64,000 nucleotides of DNA from Chryseobacterium arthrosphaerae (GCF_001684965.1 NZ_MAYG01000032.1:93019-157018), one strand, 5' to 3'; shown: positions 33,786-42,863, counted from the first letter of the stretch. Notes: a model not told the origin generated them from the sequence alone. Program-made: numbers and translations.

Positions 33786-33853
33786 CTCGCAGATTACACA
33801 GATTTGGCAGATGACTGAGCTATAAAATCTGCGTAATCTGTGCAATCTGCGAG
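33786..33853. repeat. Long imperfect palindrome, REP/BIME-like element
   Basis: Two 27-bp arms (33786-33812 and 33827-33853) match with three mismatches around a 14-nt loop. The arm opens CTCGCAGATT and contains a CACAGATT..GCAGAT core that itself repeats the GCAGATT/ACAGATT word. It sits in a convergent gap between the GH92 and dihydroorotase genes. It resembles dispersed palindromes of Flavobacteriia; only one copy is in this window. Confidence 0.7.
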
Positions 33854-33890
33854 AGATAAAAATATCTTTAATTTATTTATGATTTAAAAT

Positions 33891-33957
33891 AAGTTTTGGC
33901 TAAAGCCAATGGAATATTTATAATTTAAAAGCGGGCTAAAGCCCGCTTCTATTGAAT
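33891..33957. repeat. GGCTAAAGCC element, copy 1
   Basis: AAGTTTTGGCTAAAGCCAATG is followed by an AT-rich spacer and the 16-bp palindrome GCGGGCTAAAGCCCGC, ending TTCTATTGAAT. Two further copies lie at 48509-48575 and, inverted, at 63781-63831. All three are between genes, so it is a dispersed repeat family. Confidence 0.8.
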
Positions 33958-34000
33958 TTCTTACAATATCCAGCTATTACCCGGACAACATTTGTTTTAT

Positions 34001-35335
34001 TTACTCCACTTCAAAAAGCAAACGCTCTCCAAACTTCTCTTCTGCAATTTTTCCGTTATCATATACCAGATGGCCATTTACAAAAGTATGGGTAACCTTG
34101 GAATGGAAGTTTGTTCCTTCCAGCGGGCTCCATCCGCATTTGTACAGTAAATTGTCTTTAGAAACAGTCCAGTCTGCATTTAAATCTACCAGCACAAGAT
34201 CTGCTTTATAGCCTTCTCTTACAAAACCTCTCTTATCCACTCTGAAAAGGATCGCCGGATTGTGGCACATTTTCTCCACAATTTTTTCAAGGGAAATTTT
34301 ACCGTTTTTATAATTTTCAAGCATGACAACTAATGAATGCTGTACCAATGGTGCTCCTGACGGACATTTTGTATAGACATTATTTTTTTCTTCAGCAGTA
34401 TGTGGAGCGTGATCTGTAGCGATAACATCAATTCTGTCATCTAAAAGAGCTTCCCATAGGGCATCTTTATCTTTTTGTGTTTTCACGGCAGGATTCCATT
34501 TGATCAATCCGCCTTTTGTTTCGTAATCCTCATTGGTAAAGGTCAGGTGATGAACACAAACCTCAGCAGTGATTTTTTTATCTTTTAAAGGAATATCATT
34601 TCTGAAAAGTTCCATTTCCTTTGCTGTTGAAAGATGGAAAACATGCAGTCTTGCTCCGGTTTTCTGAGCAAGCTCAATGGCTTTGGATGAAGATTTATAA
34701 CACGCTTCTTCACTCCTGATCAGGTGATGGAATTTTACCGGAATATCTTCACCATATTCATCTATGTATTTCTGCGTATTGGCTCTGATGGTTGCCTCAT
34801 CTTCACAATGAACTGCAATAAGCATTTTGGTATTGCTGAAAATATTTTCAAGTGTTTCCGGATTATCTACCAGCATGTTTCCTGTGGAAGAGCCAAGGAA
34901 CAATTTAATTCCCGGAACGTTTCTTGGATTGGTCTTTAAAACTTCTTCAAGGTTATCATTAGTACCTCCCATCATAAAACCGTAATTGGCATAGGCCTTT
35001 TGGGAAGCTATCTCATATTTATCCGCCAGCAAATCCTGAGTAACGGCATTAGGTACCGTATTGGGCTGATCGATAAAACTGGTTACTCCACCTGCAATGG
35101 CAGACCTTGATTCACTTTCAATATCTCCTTTATGAGTCAGGCCCGGTTCACGGAAATGCACCTGGTCATCAATCACTCCCGGAAGAAGGTATTGTCCTGA
35201 ACCATCAATGATCCGGTCTGCATCTTCTGTAATACCGGAACCTATTTTAGAGATTAAATCATTTTCTATTAAGACATCACCTTCAAAGATCCGGCCTTCG
35301 TTGACGATGTTTACATTTTTGATAAGGATTTTCAT
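34001..35335 (-). CDS. pyrC: Dihydroorotase
   Basis: 444 residues, cyclic amidohydrolase (class I dihydroorotase type). It makes dihydroorotate from carbamoyl aspartate in pyrimidine synthesis. Metal-binding motif DDQVHFREPG: the first His of the usual HxH is Gln, as I recall for other Bacteroidota enzymes. Candidate carbamylated Lys in GIKLFLGSS, His in AVHCEDE and VFHLST, Asp in IATDHAPH. The Gln change could also fit an altered metal site. Gene stands alone, with repeats downstream and the divergent flippase upstream. Confidence 0.9.
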   Translation of the reverse strand: MKILIKNVNIVNEGRIFEGDVLIENDLISKIGSGITEDADRIIDGSGQYLLPGVIDDQVHFREPGLTHKGDIESESRSAIAGGVTSFIDQPNTVPNAVTQDLLADKYEIASQKAYANYGFMMGGTNDNLEEVLKTNPRNVPGIKLFLGSSTGNMLVDNPETLENIFSNTKMLIAVHCEDEATIRANTQKYIDEYGEDIPVKFHHLIRSEEACYKSSSKAIELAQKTGARLHVFHLSTAKEMELFRNDIPLKDKKITAEVCVHHLTFTNEDYETKGGLIKWNPAVKTQKDKDALWEALLDDRIDVIATDHAPHTAEEKNNVYTKCPSGAPLVQHSLVVMLENYKNGKISLEKIVEKMCHNPAILFRVDKRGFVREGYKADLVLVDLNADWTVSKDNLLYKCGWSPLEGTNFHSKVTHTFVNGHLVYDNGKIAEEKFGERLLFEVE

Positions 35336-35505
35336 TATACTTGGAATTAGATATTAGATCATAGAATCCTGAAAAACCGGTGCACCGGTAATGAAAAAAC
35401 AGTTACTTCATTTTTGAATTTCAATATTCAGCTTCTATAAAAAGCAAAATTAAGGTTTATGAATGAATTTTAATATCACCGGATACAAATCAATTTCTAA
35501 ATATT

Positions 35506-35513
35506 TACATTTG
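35506..35513 (+). promoter_or_regulatory. Candidate -7 box of the flippase gene
   Basis: TACATTTG matches TAnnTTTG exactly, 16 bp before the TTG start codon, implying a leader of only about 10 nt. No TTG -33 was seen at the right distance. Confidence 0.5.
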
Positions 35514-35529
35514 CATAAAATTTTTCGAA

Positions 35530-36984
35530 TTGTATAAGAAATTATTTGGGCAGACAGCGGTATATGGGCTCAGTTCCGTATTGGTCCGTATCTTCCCATT
35601 CATTATTGCACCAATCGTAACAAAGGCTTTCGGGCCGGCAGCTTCATCGCCGTTTGTAGACTGGTATTCTATTGCAGGGGTCATCACGGTATTGCTTACC
35701 CATGGTATGGAAACTTCGTTCTTCCGTTTTGCGCAGGAGGAAAGTATTGACAGAAAAACATTAATTTCTACCTGCTCGGTGAGTATCATCAGCATGGGGC
35801 TTATCTATCTTATTTTAGGATATGTTTTCAGGTTTCAGCTGGCAGAGGCATTTGAAACACCGGATCAGGTGAACTACCTGGTTATTTTTCTATTTATCCT
35901 TTCATTGGATGCTTTTTCTACGATTCCGTCTGCAATATTAAGACTTCAGGGGAAACCCTTTAAATATATGCTGTCTAAAGTGGCAGGTTCATCTGTTTAC
36001 TTTTTACTGGTCCTGTTCTTTATACGATGGCTTCCTAATCATCCGGAAGGGATTTTCGGTTTAAAATACAATTCGGATTTCGGTGTGGGGTATGTTTTTG
36101 TGGCAAACCTCATTCAGAGTATCATTACGCTTTTAATCGTAGGAAAAGAATTCTTCAGCTTCAGCCTTTCCAAATTTGATTTCGGATTATGGAAAAGGAT
36201 TATGAACTACTCCTGGCCTGTAATGATTGCAGGACTTGCAGGTATTGTGAACCAGACGTTAGACAGACAGTTCCTTAAATACTTACTTCCTGAAGAAGAA
36301 GCCCGCCATCAGATCGGAGTATATGGGGCGGTTTATAAAATTGCAACCTTTATCACCGTTTTCAGACAGGCATATCAATTGGGGATTGAGCCTTATTTCT
36401 TTTCTAGCTTTAAAAACAAAGACTCTCATAAGACCTATGCAGTACTGATGGACGTTTTCGTTATTTGCAGCTGTATCATTTATATGGGACTGATGGTTAA
36501 CCTTCAGTGGATCTCTGAAAAATATTTAAGAAACCCGCTCTATTATGAAGGGATCGAAATCATTCCTTTTGTCATGCTGGGAGCATTATTTCTCGGAATT
36601 TATCTTAATCTTTCCATATGGTACAAGCTTTCGGATCAGACACGGGTAGGATTGTATATTTCAGTTATAGGAGCATGTATTACCATTCTGATCAACTTCC
36701 TGTTTATTCCTGCTTACGGATACTGGGCAAGTGCAATGGCTGCCTTGGTCACATTCACATCGATGATGATCATTTCCTATGTATGGGGCCAAAAACAATA
36801 TCCCATTCATTATAATACCGGAAAGATTGCGATGTATCTGTTCTTTACAATTGCCTGTTCCCTGATCTCTTTTTATGAGTTCAGGACCAATTATCTGGTA
36901 GGAAATTTATTTCTGATCCTGTTCCTGGGACTGGTTGCTTTTAAAGAAAAGGCGATTGTATCCAAACTTTTTAAAAGATCTTAG
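35530..36984 (+). CDS. Polysaccharide/lipid-linked oligosaccharide flippase (MOP superfamily)
   Basis: 484 residues with about 14 membrane helices and no signal peptide, the plan of Wzx-like flippases. The first residues (YKKLFGQTAVYGLSSVLVR) match the start I recall for flavobacterial homologues, and no ATG is available nearby, so the TTG at 35530 is taken as the start. It probably moves an undecaprenyl-linked sugar unit across the inner membrane for LPS or surface glycan. A sugar nucleotidyltransferase follows 150 bp downstream. Confidence 0.87.
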   Translation: MYKKLFGQTAVYGLSSVLVRIFPFIIAPIVTKAFGPAASSPFVDWYSIAGVITVLLTHGMETSFFRFAQEESIDRKTLISTCSVSIISMGLIYLILGYVFRFQLAEAFETPDQVNYLVIFLFILSLDAFSTIPSAILRLQGKPFKYMLSKVAGSSVYFLLVLFFIRWLPNHPEGIFGLKYNSDFGVGYVFVANLIQSIITLLIVGKEFFSFSLSKFDFGLWKRIMNYSWPVMIAGLAGIVNQTLDRQFLKYLLPEEEARHQIGVYGAVYKIATFITVFRQAYQLGIEPYFFSSFKNKDSHKTYAVLMDVFVICSCIIYMGLMVNLQWISEKYLRNPLYYEGIEIIPFVMLGALFLGIYLNLSIWYKLSDQTRVGLYISVIGACITILINFLFIPAYGYWASAMAALVTFTSMMIISYVWGQKQYPIHYNTGKIAMYLFFTIACSLISFYEFRTNYLVGNLFLILFLGLVAFKEKAIVSKLFKRS

Positions 36985-37134
36985 AACTTGGTCTCTCTTT
37001 TGATTAATAGTACTCTTTACAATAAAAAAACGAATACACTAAGCATGATAAGTATTATGCCACAAAGGCATTTTAATTATTATATTTAGAAAAAAATAAA
37101 CTACATTTAAACAAAAAACATCTTTATATCATTT

Positions 37135-38151
37135 ATGAAAATTATTGTTCCTATGGCTGGACGTGGATCCAGACTACGTCCACATACACTGACAGTTCCA
37201 AAACCGCTTATCCCTATCGCAGGAAAACCTATCGTACAGAGATTGGTGGAAGATATTGCTAAAGTTGCAGGAGAAAAAATTGAAGAAGTAGCCTTTATCA
37301 TTGGAGATTTTGGTCCTGAGATCGAAAGATCCCTTATTCAGATTGCTGAAAAGCTGGGAGCAAAAGGAAGCATATACTATCAGAATGACCCTCTTGGAAC
37401 AGCCCATGCGATCAAATGTGCTGAGCAGTCTATGCAGGGAGATGTGGTTATTGCTTTTGCTGATACCCTGTTCCGTGCAGATTTCCAGCTGGATAAAAAC
37501 TCGGATGGTGTGATCTGGGTGAAAAGTGTGGAAGACCCGTCCGCATTCGGTGTGGTAAAATTAGATAACTACGGTTTCATTACAGATTTCGTTGAAAAGC
37601 CTCAGACTTTTGTTTCTGACCTTGCCATCATCGGGATCTACTATTTCAACAGTGCTGAAAAACTGATGGATGAGATCAACTATATCATGGATAATAATAT
37701 TAAAAACGGAGGCGAATACCAGCTGACCACCGCATTGGAAAACCTGAGAGCAAAAGGAGCCAAGTTTACTTTGGGTAAAGTAAATGACTGGATGGATTGT
37801 GGTAACAAGAACGCTACGGTAGAAACCAACAGCAAGATCCTTGAATATGAAAAAGAGGAAATGACCCACTACCCTGCTTCTGCCGTGATCGAAAATTCCC
37901 TTATCATCCAGCCTTGCTTCATTGGAGAAAATGTAAAGATTTCCAACTCCAAAATAGGACCTGGAGTTTCACTGGGTAATAATACAACTGTGGTCAATTC
38001 CAATATTGAGAATTCCCTGATTCAGGAGAATACAAGAATCAACCATGGAAACCTTTCCAATTCTATGATTGGTAATTCTGCCCAATATTTCGGGGTTGCC
38101 AGAGAAATTTCCCTTGGAGACTATTCTGTTCTAGATTTTCTTTCCAAATAA
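37135..38151 (+). CDS. Sugar-phosphate nucleotidyltransferase (RmlA/GlmU-like)
   Basis: 338 residues. N-terminal nucleotidyltransferase domain (1-235) with the signature AGRGSRLRPHTLTVPKPLIP, then GTAHAI and the Asp of AFADTLF. A C-terminal left-handed beta-helix (about 250-320) shows the hexapeptide pattern (IENSLI, IGENVKI, ISNSKIG). It makes an NDP-sugar from NTP and a sugar 1-phosphate; the sugar cannot be told from sequence. Sits between the flippase and the DUF4292 gene, consistent with a role in envelope glycan synthesis. Confidence 0.9.
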   Translation: MKIIVPMAGRGSRLRPHTLTVPKPLIPIAGKPIVQRLVEDIAKVAGEKIEEVAFIIGDFGPEIERSLIQIAEKLGAKGSIYYQNDPLGTAHAIKCAEQSMQGDVVIAFADTLFRADFQLDKNSDGVIWVKSVEDPSAFGVVKLDNYGFITDFVEKPQTFVSDLAIIGIYYFNSAEKLMDEINYIMDNNIKNGGEYQLTTALENLRAKGAKFTLGKVNDWMDCGNKNATVETNSKILEYEKEEMTHYPASAVIENSLIIQPCFIGENVKISNSKIGPGVSLGNNTTVVNSNIENSLIQENTRINHGNLSNSMIGNSAQYFGVAREISLGDYSVLDFLSK

Positions 38152-38194
38152 ATAAGAGTAGAAATTCTTCAACTTAAAATAAGATATAATCAGG

Positions 38195-38219
38195 CCACAC
38201 AAAACATTTTGTGTGGTTT
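38195..38219 (+). terminator. Perfect palindrome after the nucleotidyltransferase gene
   Basis: Two 10-bp arms, CCACACAAAA and TTTTGTGTGG, with a 2-nt centre (38195-38216). Only three T follow, so it is a weak intrinsic terminator at best; attenuation before the DUF4292 operon is an alternative. Confidence 0.5.
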
Positions 38220-38262
38220 GGCGTTAATATTGCACGATTTTTTAAAATCTAAAAATAGCTAC

Positions 38263-39108
38263 ATGAAAAATTGGATACCATTCTTTTTATTGCTTCTTGC
38301 CCTGTCATCGTGTAAAACCCGTACCGGTGCGAAAAACGATGCGGATCACAAACGGGACAGTATTGTGACGGCCGAAGACAACAGAAATCCAAAAGATGTA
38401 AATGAACCGGTGAGAGATAAACTTACTTTTTACGAACATGTAGTGATCCCGCCAAAATTCGAACAAATCAAGATCGACAGTAAAGTACGTGTAGAATCGG
38501 GAAGCTACGTGCCTACCCTGGATGCCACCATTTATATTGAAAATGATAAAAAAGTGTGGATGAATCTACGGGCCCTTTTCATTAATGCAGCCAGAGGAAT
38601 TGCAACTCCCGAAGGAATAAAAGGCCAGGATAAGATCAATAAAACATATATTGATTCTGATTTTGATTACCTCAACAATCTGCTTAATGTCAACTTCATT
38701 GATTATAAATCGCTGGAAAAAATATTATTGGGAAGAACATTTGTTAAGATTAATGATTCACAGTTTACCTTAACGCAAAATGCACAGGGCTATAAAATGG
38801 TTTCCAATGTCAATCAGAAGATTGTAACGGATGAAAAACAGAGGGAATACAAAATTGCGTTGCAATATGACACCAATTACGATCTGCTTAATGTCAACTT
38901 AAAAGATATCCTGTCTTCTGATGAGCTGGAAATTTCTTACAGTGACTGGAATGAATACAACGGAATCCGCCTTCCGAAAAATGTTAAAATAATTATAAAA
39001 GGCTCAAAATCTAGTCAAATTTTACTGGAAAACACGAAATTTGACTTTTCGAGGATGGAAACACCTTATTCTGTACCATCCAGTTATAAGAAAATTGAGA
39101 TTAAATGA
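38263..39108 (+). CDS. DUF4292-family lipoprotein
   Basis: 281 residues from the ATG at 38263; upstream in-frame codons would put residues before the signal peptide. Lipoprotein signal LLALSSC, acylated Cys near 16. The middle part has LolA/LolB-like alternating strands (VWMNLRALFINAARGIATPEGI), the reason such proteins are often compared with lipoprotein or LPS carriers. Overlaps the following EnvC-like gene by 4 bp. Probably an outer-membrane lipoprotein acting in envelope assembly. Confidence 0.88.
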   Translation: MKNWIPFFLLLLALSSCKTRTGAKNDADHKRDSIVTAEDNRNPKDVNEPVRDKLTFYEHVVIPPKFEQIKIDSKVRVESGSYVPTLDATIYIENDKKVWMNLRALFINAARGIATPEGIKGQDKINKTYIDSDFDYLNNLLNVNFIDYKSLEKILLGRTFVKINDSQFTLTQNAQGYKMVSNVNQKIVTDEKQREYKIALQYDTNYDLLNVNLKDILSSDELEISYSDWNEYNGIRLPKNVKIIIKGSKSSQILLENTKFDFSRMETPYSVPSSYKKIEIK

Positions 39109-40667
39109 TTAAAAAATTTAGCTTTTTAATAGGTATTCTGATGTTCGGACTGCACCAGGGACAGCAGAAAAAAGAACAGTTGCAAAAGCAGAATGCCGAA
39201 CTTAAAAAACAAATTGCACAAATAAATACGGATTTAGCTAAAACAAGAAGCGAATCTAAACTTTCCATAGCCTATCTTACCAGTGTTAATCAAAAGTTAG
39301 TTTTAAGAGAAAAGGTCTACAATAATACTCAGAAAGAAAAGAGATTTATTGAGGACGATATTTATCTGCGCCAGCTTGAGATCAACCGTCAGAACAAAGA
39401 ATTGGCTGTTCTCAGAAAGAATTACGCAGAAGTTCTTGTCAATGCTTATAAAAATAAAGGGGTACAGAATAAAGTAACCTTCATACTTTCGTCAAAGAAC
39501 CTTGGTGAAGCGATACGAAGAGTACAGTATCTGAAGCAGTATTCTGACTATCAGGATAAAAAGGCCGCTGAAATTACCAATGCAGCCAATCAGATTAAGA
39601 AAACAATTGCCCAGAGACAAAACTCTGTAAAGGAAAAGGAAAATCTTTTGGTGAATCAGCAGAAAGATCTGGCAACGATCAATGCAGAAAGAGCACAAAA
39701 GGAGCAGTTGGTTGCAGAATTTAAAAAGAACGAATCTAAACTTACCGTTGAGCTGAAGCAGAAGCAGGCCCAAAATAAAGTTATTGAAGGTCAGATCAGA
39801 GCAATTATTGCGGAAGAGATCAGAATAGCAAAAGCGGAAGAAGAAGCAAGAAGAAAAGCCGAGGCTGAAAAGATCCGTCTCGCTAAACTTGCTGCCGAAA
39901 GAGAAAAAGCAAGAATTGAGGCTGAAGCAAAAGCAAGAGCTGAAGCGCTTGAAAGAGAAAGAAGACTCGCTGAAGCTGAAGCTAAAAAAGCAGCAGAACT
40001 CGCTGCAAGAAGAGCGGAAGAAGAAAGAAAACGTAATGAAGAAGCTGCAAGAGCTGAAGCGAATGCCAAAGATGAAGCGAGAAAGCTTGCTGCTAAAAAA
40101 GCATCTGATGAAGCCAATGCAAGAGCCAGAGAGGCAGCAGATAAATTAACCGCTGCAAGAGCCGCAGAAGCAGCCCTTGTCAAGAGAAAAGAAGAGGAGA
40201 AGAAAGCAGCAGAAACCAAAGCAATGACAAGCTATGGGGTTTCTACAGCATCCGGAAACAGTTTTGCAGACAACAGGGGAAGACTCGGTTATCCTGCAGA
40301 CAGAGCCGGGCAGATCACTCACCGTTTCGGAAGACAGCCGCACCCGGTATTCAAAAATATTACTGAAGAAAATAACGGGATTAAAATTTCTGTTCCTTCA
40401 GGTACCCGGGCAAAATCAGTATTCCCGGGATCAGTATCTTCGGTGCTGGCCAATAATGACGGTACGAAAACTGTTATTATTAAACATGGAAGCTATTTTA
40501 CGATCTATTCCAACTTAGGAAATGTAAGTGTATCCAAAGGGCAGCAGGTTTCTTCAGGAACTGCAGTAGGTACGGTAGCCCAGGATTTTGACGGAGCCTA
40601 TACCCTTGATTTCCAAGTATGGAACGGAAGTACACCAGTTGATCCATTAGGTTGGATTTCATATTAA
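39105..40667 (+). CDS. EnvC-like murein hydrolase activator (coiled coil plus degenerate LytM/M23)
   Basis: 520 residues. Signal segment to about residue 20, coiled coil about 20-225, an Ala/Glu/Arg/Lys-rich uninterrupted helix about 228-370, and a C-terminal M23/LytM domain about 395-520. The zinc ligands are lost: NNGIKI replaces HxGxD, YSNL replaces YxHL and LDFQVW replaces HxH. This matches EnvC/NlpD-type activators that switch on amidases at the division site rather than cutting peptidoglycan. The start overlaps the DUF4292 stop (ATGA). The TolA-like charged helix is longer than in E. coli EnvC. Confidence 0.88.
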   Translation: MIKKFSFLIGILMFGLHQGQQKKEQLQKQNAELKKQIAQINTDLAKTRSESKLSIAYLTSVNQKLVLREKVYNNTQKEKRFIEDDIYLRQLEINRQNKELAVLRKNYAEVLVNAYKNKGVQNKVTFILSSKNLGEAIRRVQYLKQYSDYQDKKAAEITNAANQIKKTIAQRQNSVKEKENLLVNQQKDLATINAERAQKEQLVAEFKKNESKLTVELKQKQAQNKVIEGQIRAIIAEEIRIAKAEEEARRKAEAEKIRLAKLAAEREKARIEAEAKARAEALERERRLAEAEAKKAAELAARRAEEERKRNEEAARAEANAKDEARKLAAKKASDEANARAREAADKLTAARAAEAALVKRKEEEKKAAETKAMTSYGVSTASGNSFADNRGRLGYPADRAGQITHRFGRQPHPVFKNITEENNGIKISVPSGTRAKSVFPGSVSSVLANNDGTKTVIIKHGSYFTIYSNLGNVSVSKGQQVSSGTAVGTVAQDFDGAYTLDFQVWNGSTPVDPLGWISY

Positions 40668-40683
40668 AAAAAGTGTAACTTTG
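40652..40683 (+). promoter_or_regulatory. Promoter of tatA
   Basis: TTG (40652-40654), 21 bp, then TAACTTTG (40676-40683), an exact TAnnTTTG match. It begins inside the last codons of the EnvC-like gene and predicts a start site near 40690, 9 bp before the tatA ATG. Confidence 0.65.
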
Positions 40684-40698
40684 CAAAAATTTTAAGAG

Positions 40699-40908
40699 AT
40701 GAATACACTAACAATACTTGCCTTATCTTGGCAACACATCCTTATCGTAGCAATACTTTTGGTATTACTTTTTGGAGGAAAGAAAATTCCGGAATTAATG
40801 AGAGGAGTAGGCTCAGGAATCAAAGAATTTAAAGATGCGGTAAAAGAAGAAGACAAACCAGGCTCTGAAAACAAATCGTCTTCCAACAATAATTCTTCAA
40901 GCAACTAA
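40699..40908 (+). CDS. tatA: Twin-arginine translocase subunit TatA/E
   Basis: 69 residues. One N-terminal membrane helix (about 10-25), the hinge FGGKKIPELMRGVGSG, an amphipathic helix (IKEFKDAVKEE) and a Ser/Asn-rich disordered tail. TatA oligomers form the protein-conducting element of the Tat pathway, which exports folded proteins. No tatC lies in this window. It has its own promoter and is followed 15 bp later by the DUF4254 gene. Confidence 0.95.
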   Translation: MNTLTILALSWQHILIVAILLVLLFGGKKIPELMRGVGSGIKEFKDAVKEEDKPGSENKSSSNNNSSSN

Positions 40909-40923
40909 AATTACTTAGAATTA

Positions 40924-41538
40924 ATGAAATTTACCGAGACTGCATGGAAAATCTTCAATCAATCTATTGAAGACTATCACGTGTCTGATGACGTTAACAC
41001 TCTAATTAATAACCCGTTCGAAAAAGATAGTTTGGAACGGATTTTGTATGCAAAGAACTGGATTGATACCGTTCAATGGCATCTGGAAGATATAATTAGA
41101 GATGAAAATATTGATCCGGCTGAAGCTCTTCAACTCAAGAGAACAATAGATGCCTCCAATCAGAAAAGAACTGATCTGGTAGAATACATTGACAGCTGGT
41201 TCCTTACTAAGTTTGAAAATATAACTCCGAAACCTGAAGCAAAGATAAATACGGAAACTCCCGCCTGGGCAGTAGACAGATTATCAATTCTTGCGCTAAA
41301 GGTTTATCATATGTCATTAGAAGCCAATAGAGAATCCGCTTCTGAAGAACACAGAAAAAACTGCCAGGCTAAACTGGATGTACTGCTTATTCAGAAAGAA
41401 GACCTATCAACTTCTATAGATCAGTTGCTTGCTGATATTGAAAACGGTAACGTTAAGATGAAAGTATACAAACAAATGAAAATGTATAATGATGAAAGTC
41501 TTAACCCAATCCTTTATCAAAAAGGGCAACAGAAATGA
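40924..41538 (+). CDS. DUF4254-family protein
   Basis: 204 residues, soluble and helical, no signal peptide. The opening MKFTETAWKIFNQSIEDYH and the NPFEKDSLERILYAKNWID segment are the DUF4254 features I recognise. Function unknown; homologues commonly sit near envelope and LPS genes in Bacteroidota. Starts 15 bp after tatA and overlaps the next gene by 4 bp, so it belongs to this operon. Confidence 0.85.
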   Translation: MKFTETAWKIFNQSIEDYHVSDDVNTLINNPFEKDSLERILYAKNWIDTVQWHLEDIIRDENIDPAEALQLKRTIDASNQKRTDLVEYIDSWFLTKFENITPKPEAKINTETPAWAVDRLSILALKVYHMSLEANRESASEEHRKNCQAKLDVLLIQKEDLSTSIDQLLADIENGNVKMKVYKQMKMYNDESLNPILYQKGQQK

Positions 41539-41993
41539 AAAGACTAGTTTTTTTTGGAGTACTTATTATACTAACAACTTCCTGCGCAACGGAAAAGCTT
41601 AACCTTTCTCCGCTGTCAAACAGCTTTTATAGTGATACTAAAGGTTCTGATTCTGACCGAAACTCAAAAAAGAATTTTAATATCAATATCAAAGAAAATG
41701 TAAATGCTTCTGAAATTTCAAACATCATCTCCACATTTCCCAAATTTAAAAACAATGGGTTGAATGAAGAGGTTACAAGTTTGAAATACAGCCTTCAGAA
41801 CTATTTATACGCTATTGATGCCAATAATTCGACAGGAAAGAAAAGAGCACTGAAAAGCTTCGAAAAATCATACAAAAAAATTCAAAAGCAAAGACAGAGT
41901 CTGGGCAAAGATGATGACGAAGTTCTCAACAGATATCTGGTTCGTCTGAAAACCAATATTTCTGTGATAGAAGACGCCTTACCAGGAAGTTAA
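41535..41993 (+). CDS. Small lipoprotein of unknown function
   Basis: 152 residues. Lipoprotein signal IILTTSC, Cys near 16, followed by a Ser/Asn-rich linker (about 25-55) and a basic helical domain rich in Lys and Asn. No family was recognised. It overlaps the DUF4254 stop by 4 bp (ATGA) and ends 20 bp before ribA, so it is probably co-expressed with the tatA-DUF4254 group. Confidence 0.75.
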   Translation: MKRLVFFGVLIILTTSCATEKLNLSPLSNSFYSDTKGSDSDRNSKKNFNINIKENVNASEISNIISTFPKFKNNGLNEEVTSLKYSLQNYLYAIDANNSTGKKRALKSFEKSYKKIQKQRQSLGKDDDEVLNRYLVRLKTNISVIEDALPGS

Positions 41994-42013
41994 AAAAACT
42001 AATTGAACAATCA

Positions 42014-42610
42014 ATGATTAAAATTCAGGCGGAAGCCAATGTTCCCACCGAGTACGGTACTTTCCGAATGATTGCTTTCTCCGAAAATGAAAACGACTGG
42101 ATGCCTCATATGGCTATTGTCGCAGAGAATACGGATTTTACAAAACCTGTGAATGTCCGTTTTCATTCTGAATGTATTACCGGAGAAGTTTTCCATTCAA
42201 AAAAATGTGAATGCGGGCAGCAGCTTGATGCTGCGATGAAATACATCCATGAGAACGGCGGAATTATCATCTATCTTCGCCAGGAAGGCCGGAATATCGG
42301 TATCATCAACAAACTGAAAGCTTACTCTCTGCAGGAAAAAGGACTTGATACGGTACAGGCCAATCTGCAACTGGGACTTCCTGCTGATGACAGAAACTTC
42401 GGTGTAGCGATTGAGATCCTTAACCTATTGGATGTAAAAGATATCAACCTTCTTACCAACAATCCTGAAAAGGTAAAATATGTGGTAGACAGCAACATTC
42501 ATCTTAATTCAAGAGTACCCTTACAGATTCCGGCTAACGAAATAAGCAAAGGCTATCTGCAAACCAAAAAAGATTTCTTTGGACATCTGCTGGATGACAA
42601 TGACAACTAG
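42014..42610 (+). CDS. ribA: GTP cyclohydrolase II
   Basis: 198 residues, the stand-alone RibA form without a fused RibB domain. It catalyses the first step of riboflavin synthesis from GTP. Zinc site Cys54, Cys65, Cys67 (SECITGEVFHSKKCECG), YLRQEGRNIG with the catalytic Arg, and the TNNPEKV motif near the C-terminus. Followed by a strong terminator, so it ends the operon. Confidence 0.95.
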   Translation: MIKIQAEANVPTEYGTFRMIAFSENENDWMPHMAIVAENTDFTKPVNVRFHSECITGEVFHSKKCECGQQLDAAMKYIHENGGIIIYLRQEGRNIGIINKLKAYSLQEKGLDTVQANLQLGLPADDRNFGVAIEILNLLDVKDINLLTNNPEKVKYVVDSNIHLNSRVPLQIPANEISKGYLQTKKDFFGHLLDDNDN

Positions 42611-42618
42611 ATAAAACA

Positions 42619-42650
42619 AAAGCTTCAGAAATAAATCTGAAGCTTTTTTA
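42619..42650 (+). terminator. Terminator after ribA
   Basis: Perfect 11-bp stem AAAGCTTCAGA / TCTGAAGCTTT (42619-42646) followed by TTTT. Confidence 0.88.
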
Positions 42651-42800
42651 TTGGAAATCATTTTTTCTTAAGATAATGCTGCAGAGTCTCATCTGCAAAA
42701 TATATAGTGGGCTAAACAGGATTTGAACAGGTTAAACGTCAGAAATTTATTAAATCCTGCCTGGTCATGCTGATTTATCGTTTACCATTTATAAAAATCA

Positions 42801-42833
42801 AAAGCCCCGAGATTTCTCCCGGGGCTTTCTTTA
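42801..42833. terminator. Bidirectional GC-rich terminator
   Basis: Stem AAAGCCCCG / CGGGGCTTT (42801-42828) with TTTCTTT on one side and TTTTGATTTTT on the other. It ends the minus-strand lipoprotein gene at 42864 and backs up the ribA terminator. Confidence 0.82.
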
Positions 42834-42863
42834 ATTATAAAAAACTGAAAAGATATTTCTTAA

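Noticed and set aside
42717..42759. Inverted pair CAGGATTT / AAATCCTG between ribA and the lipoprotein gene
   Set aside because: Arms of only 8 bp with a 27-nt gap; could be an eroded repeat but is not supportable on its own.
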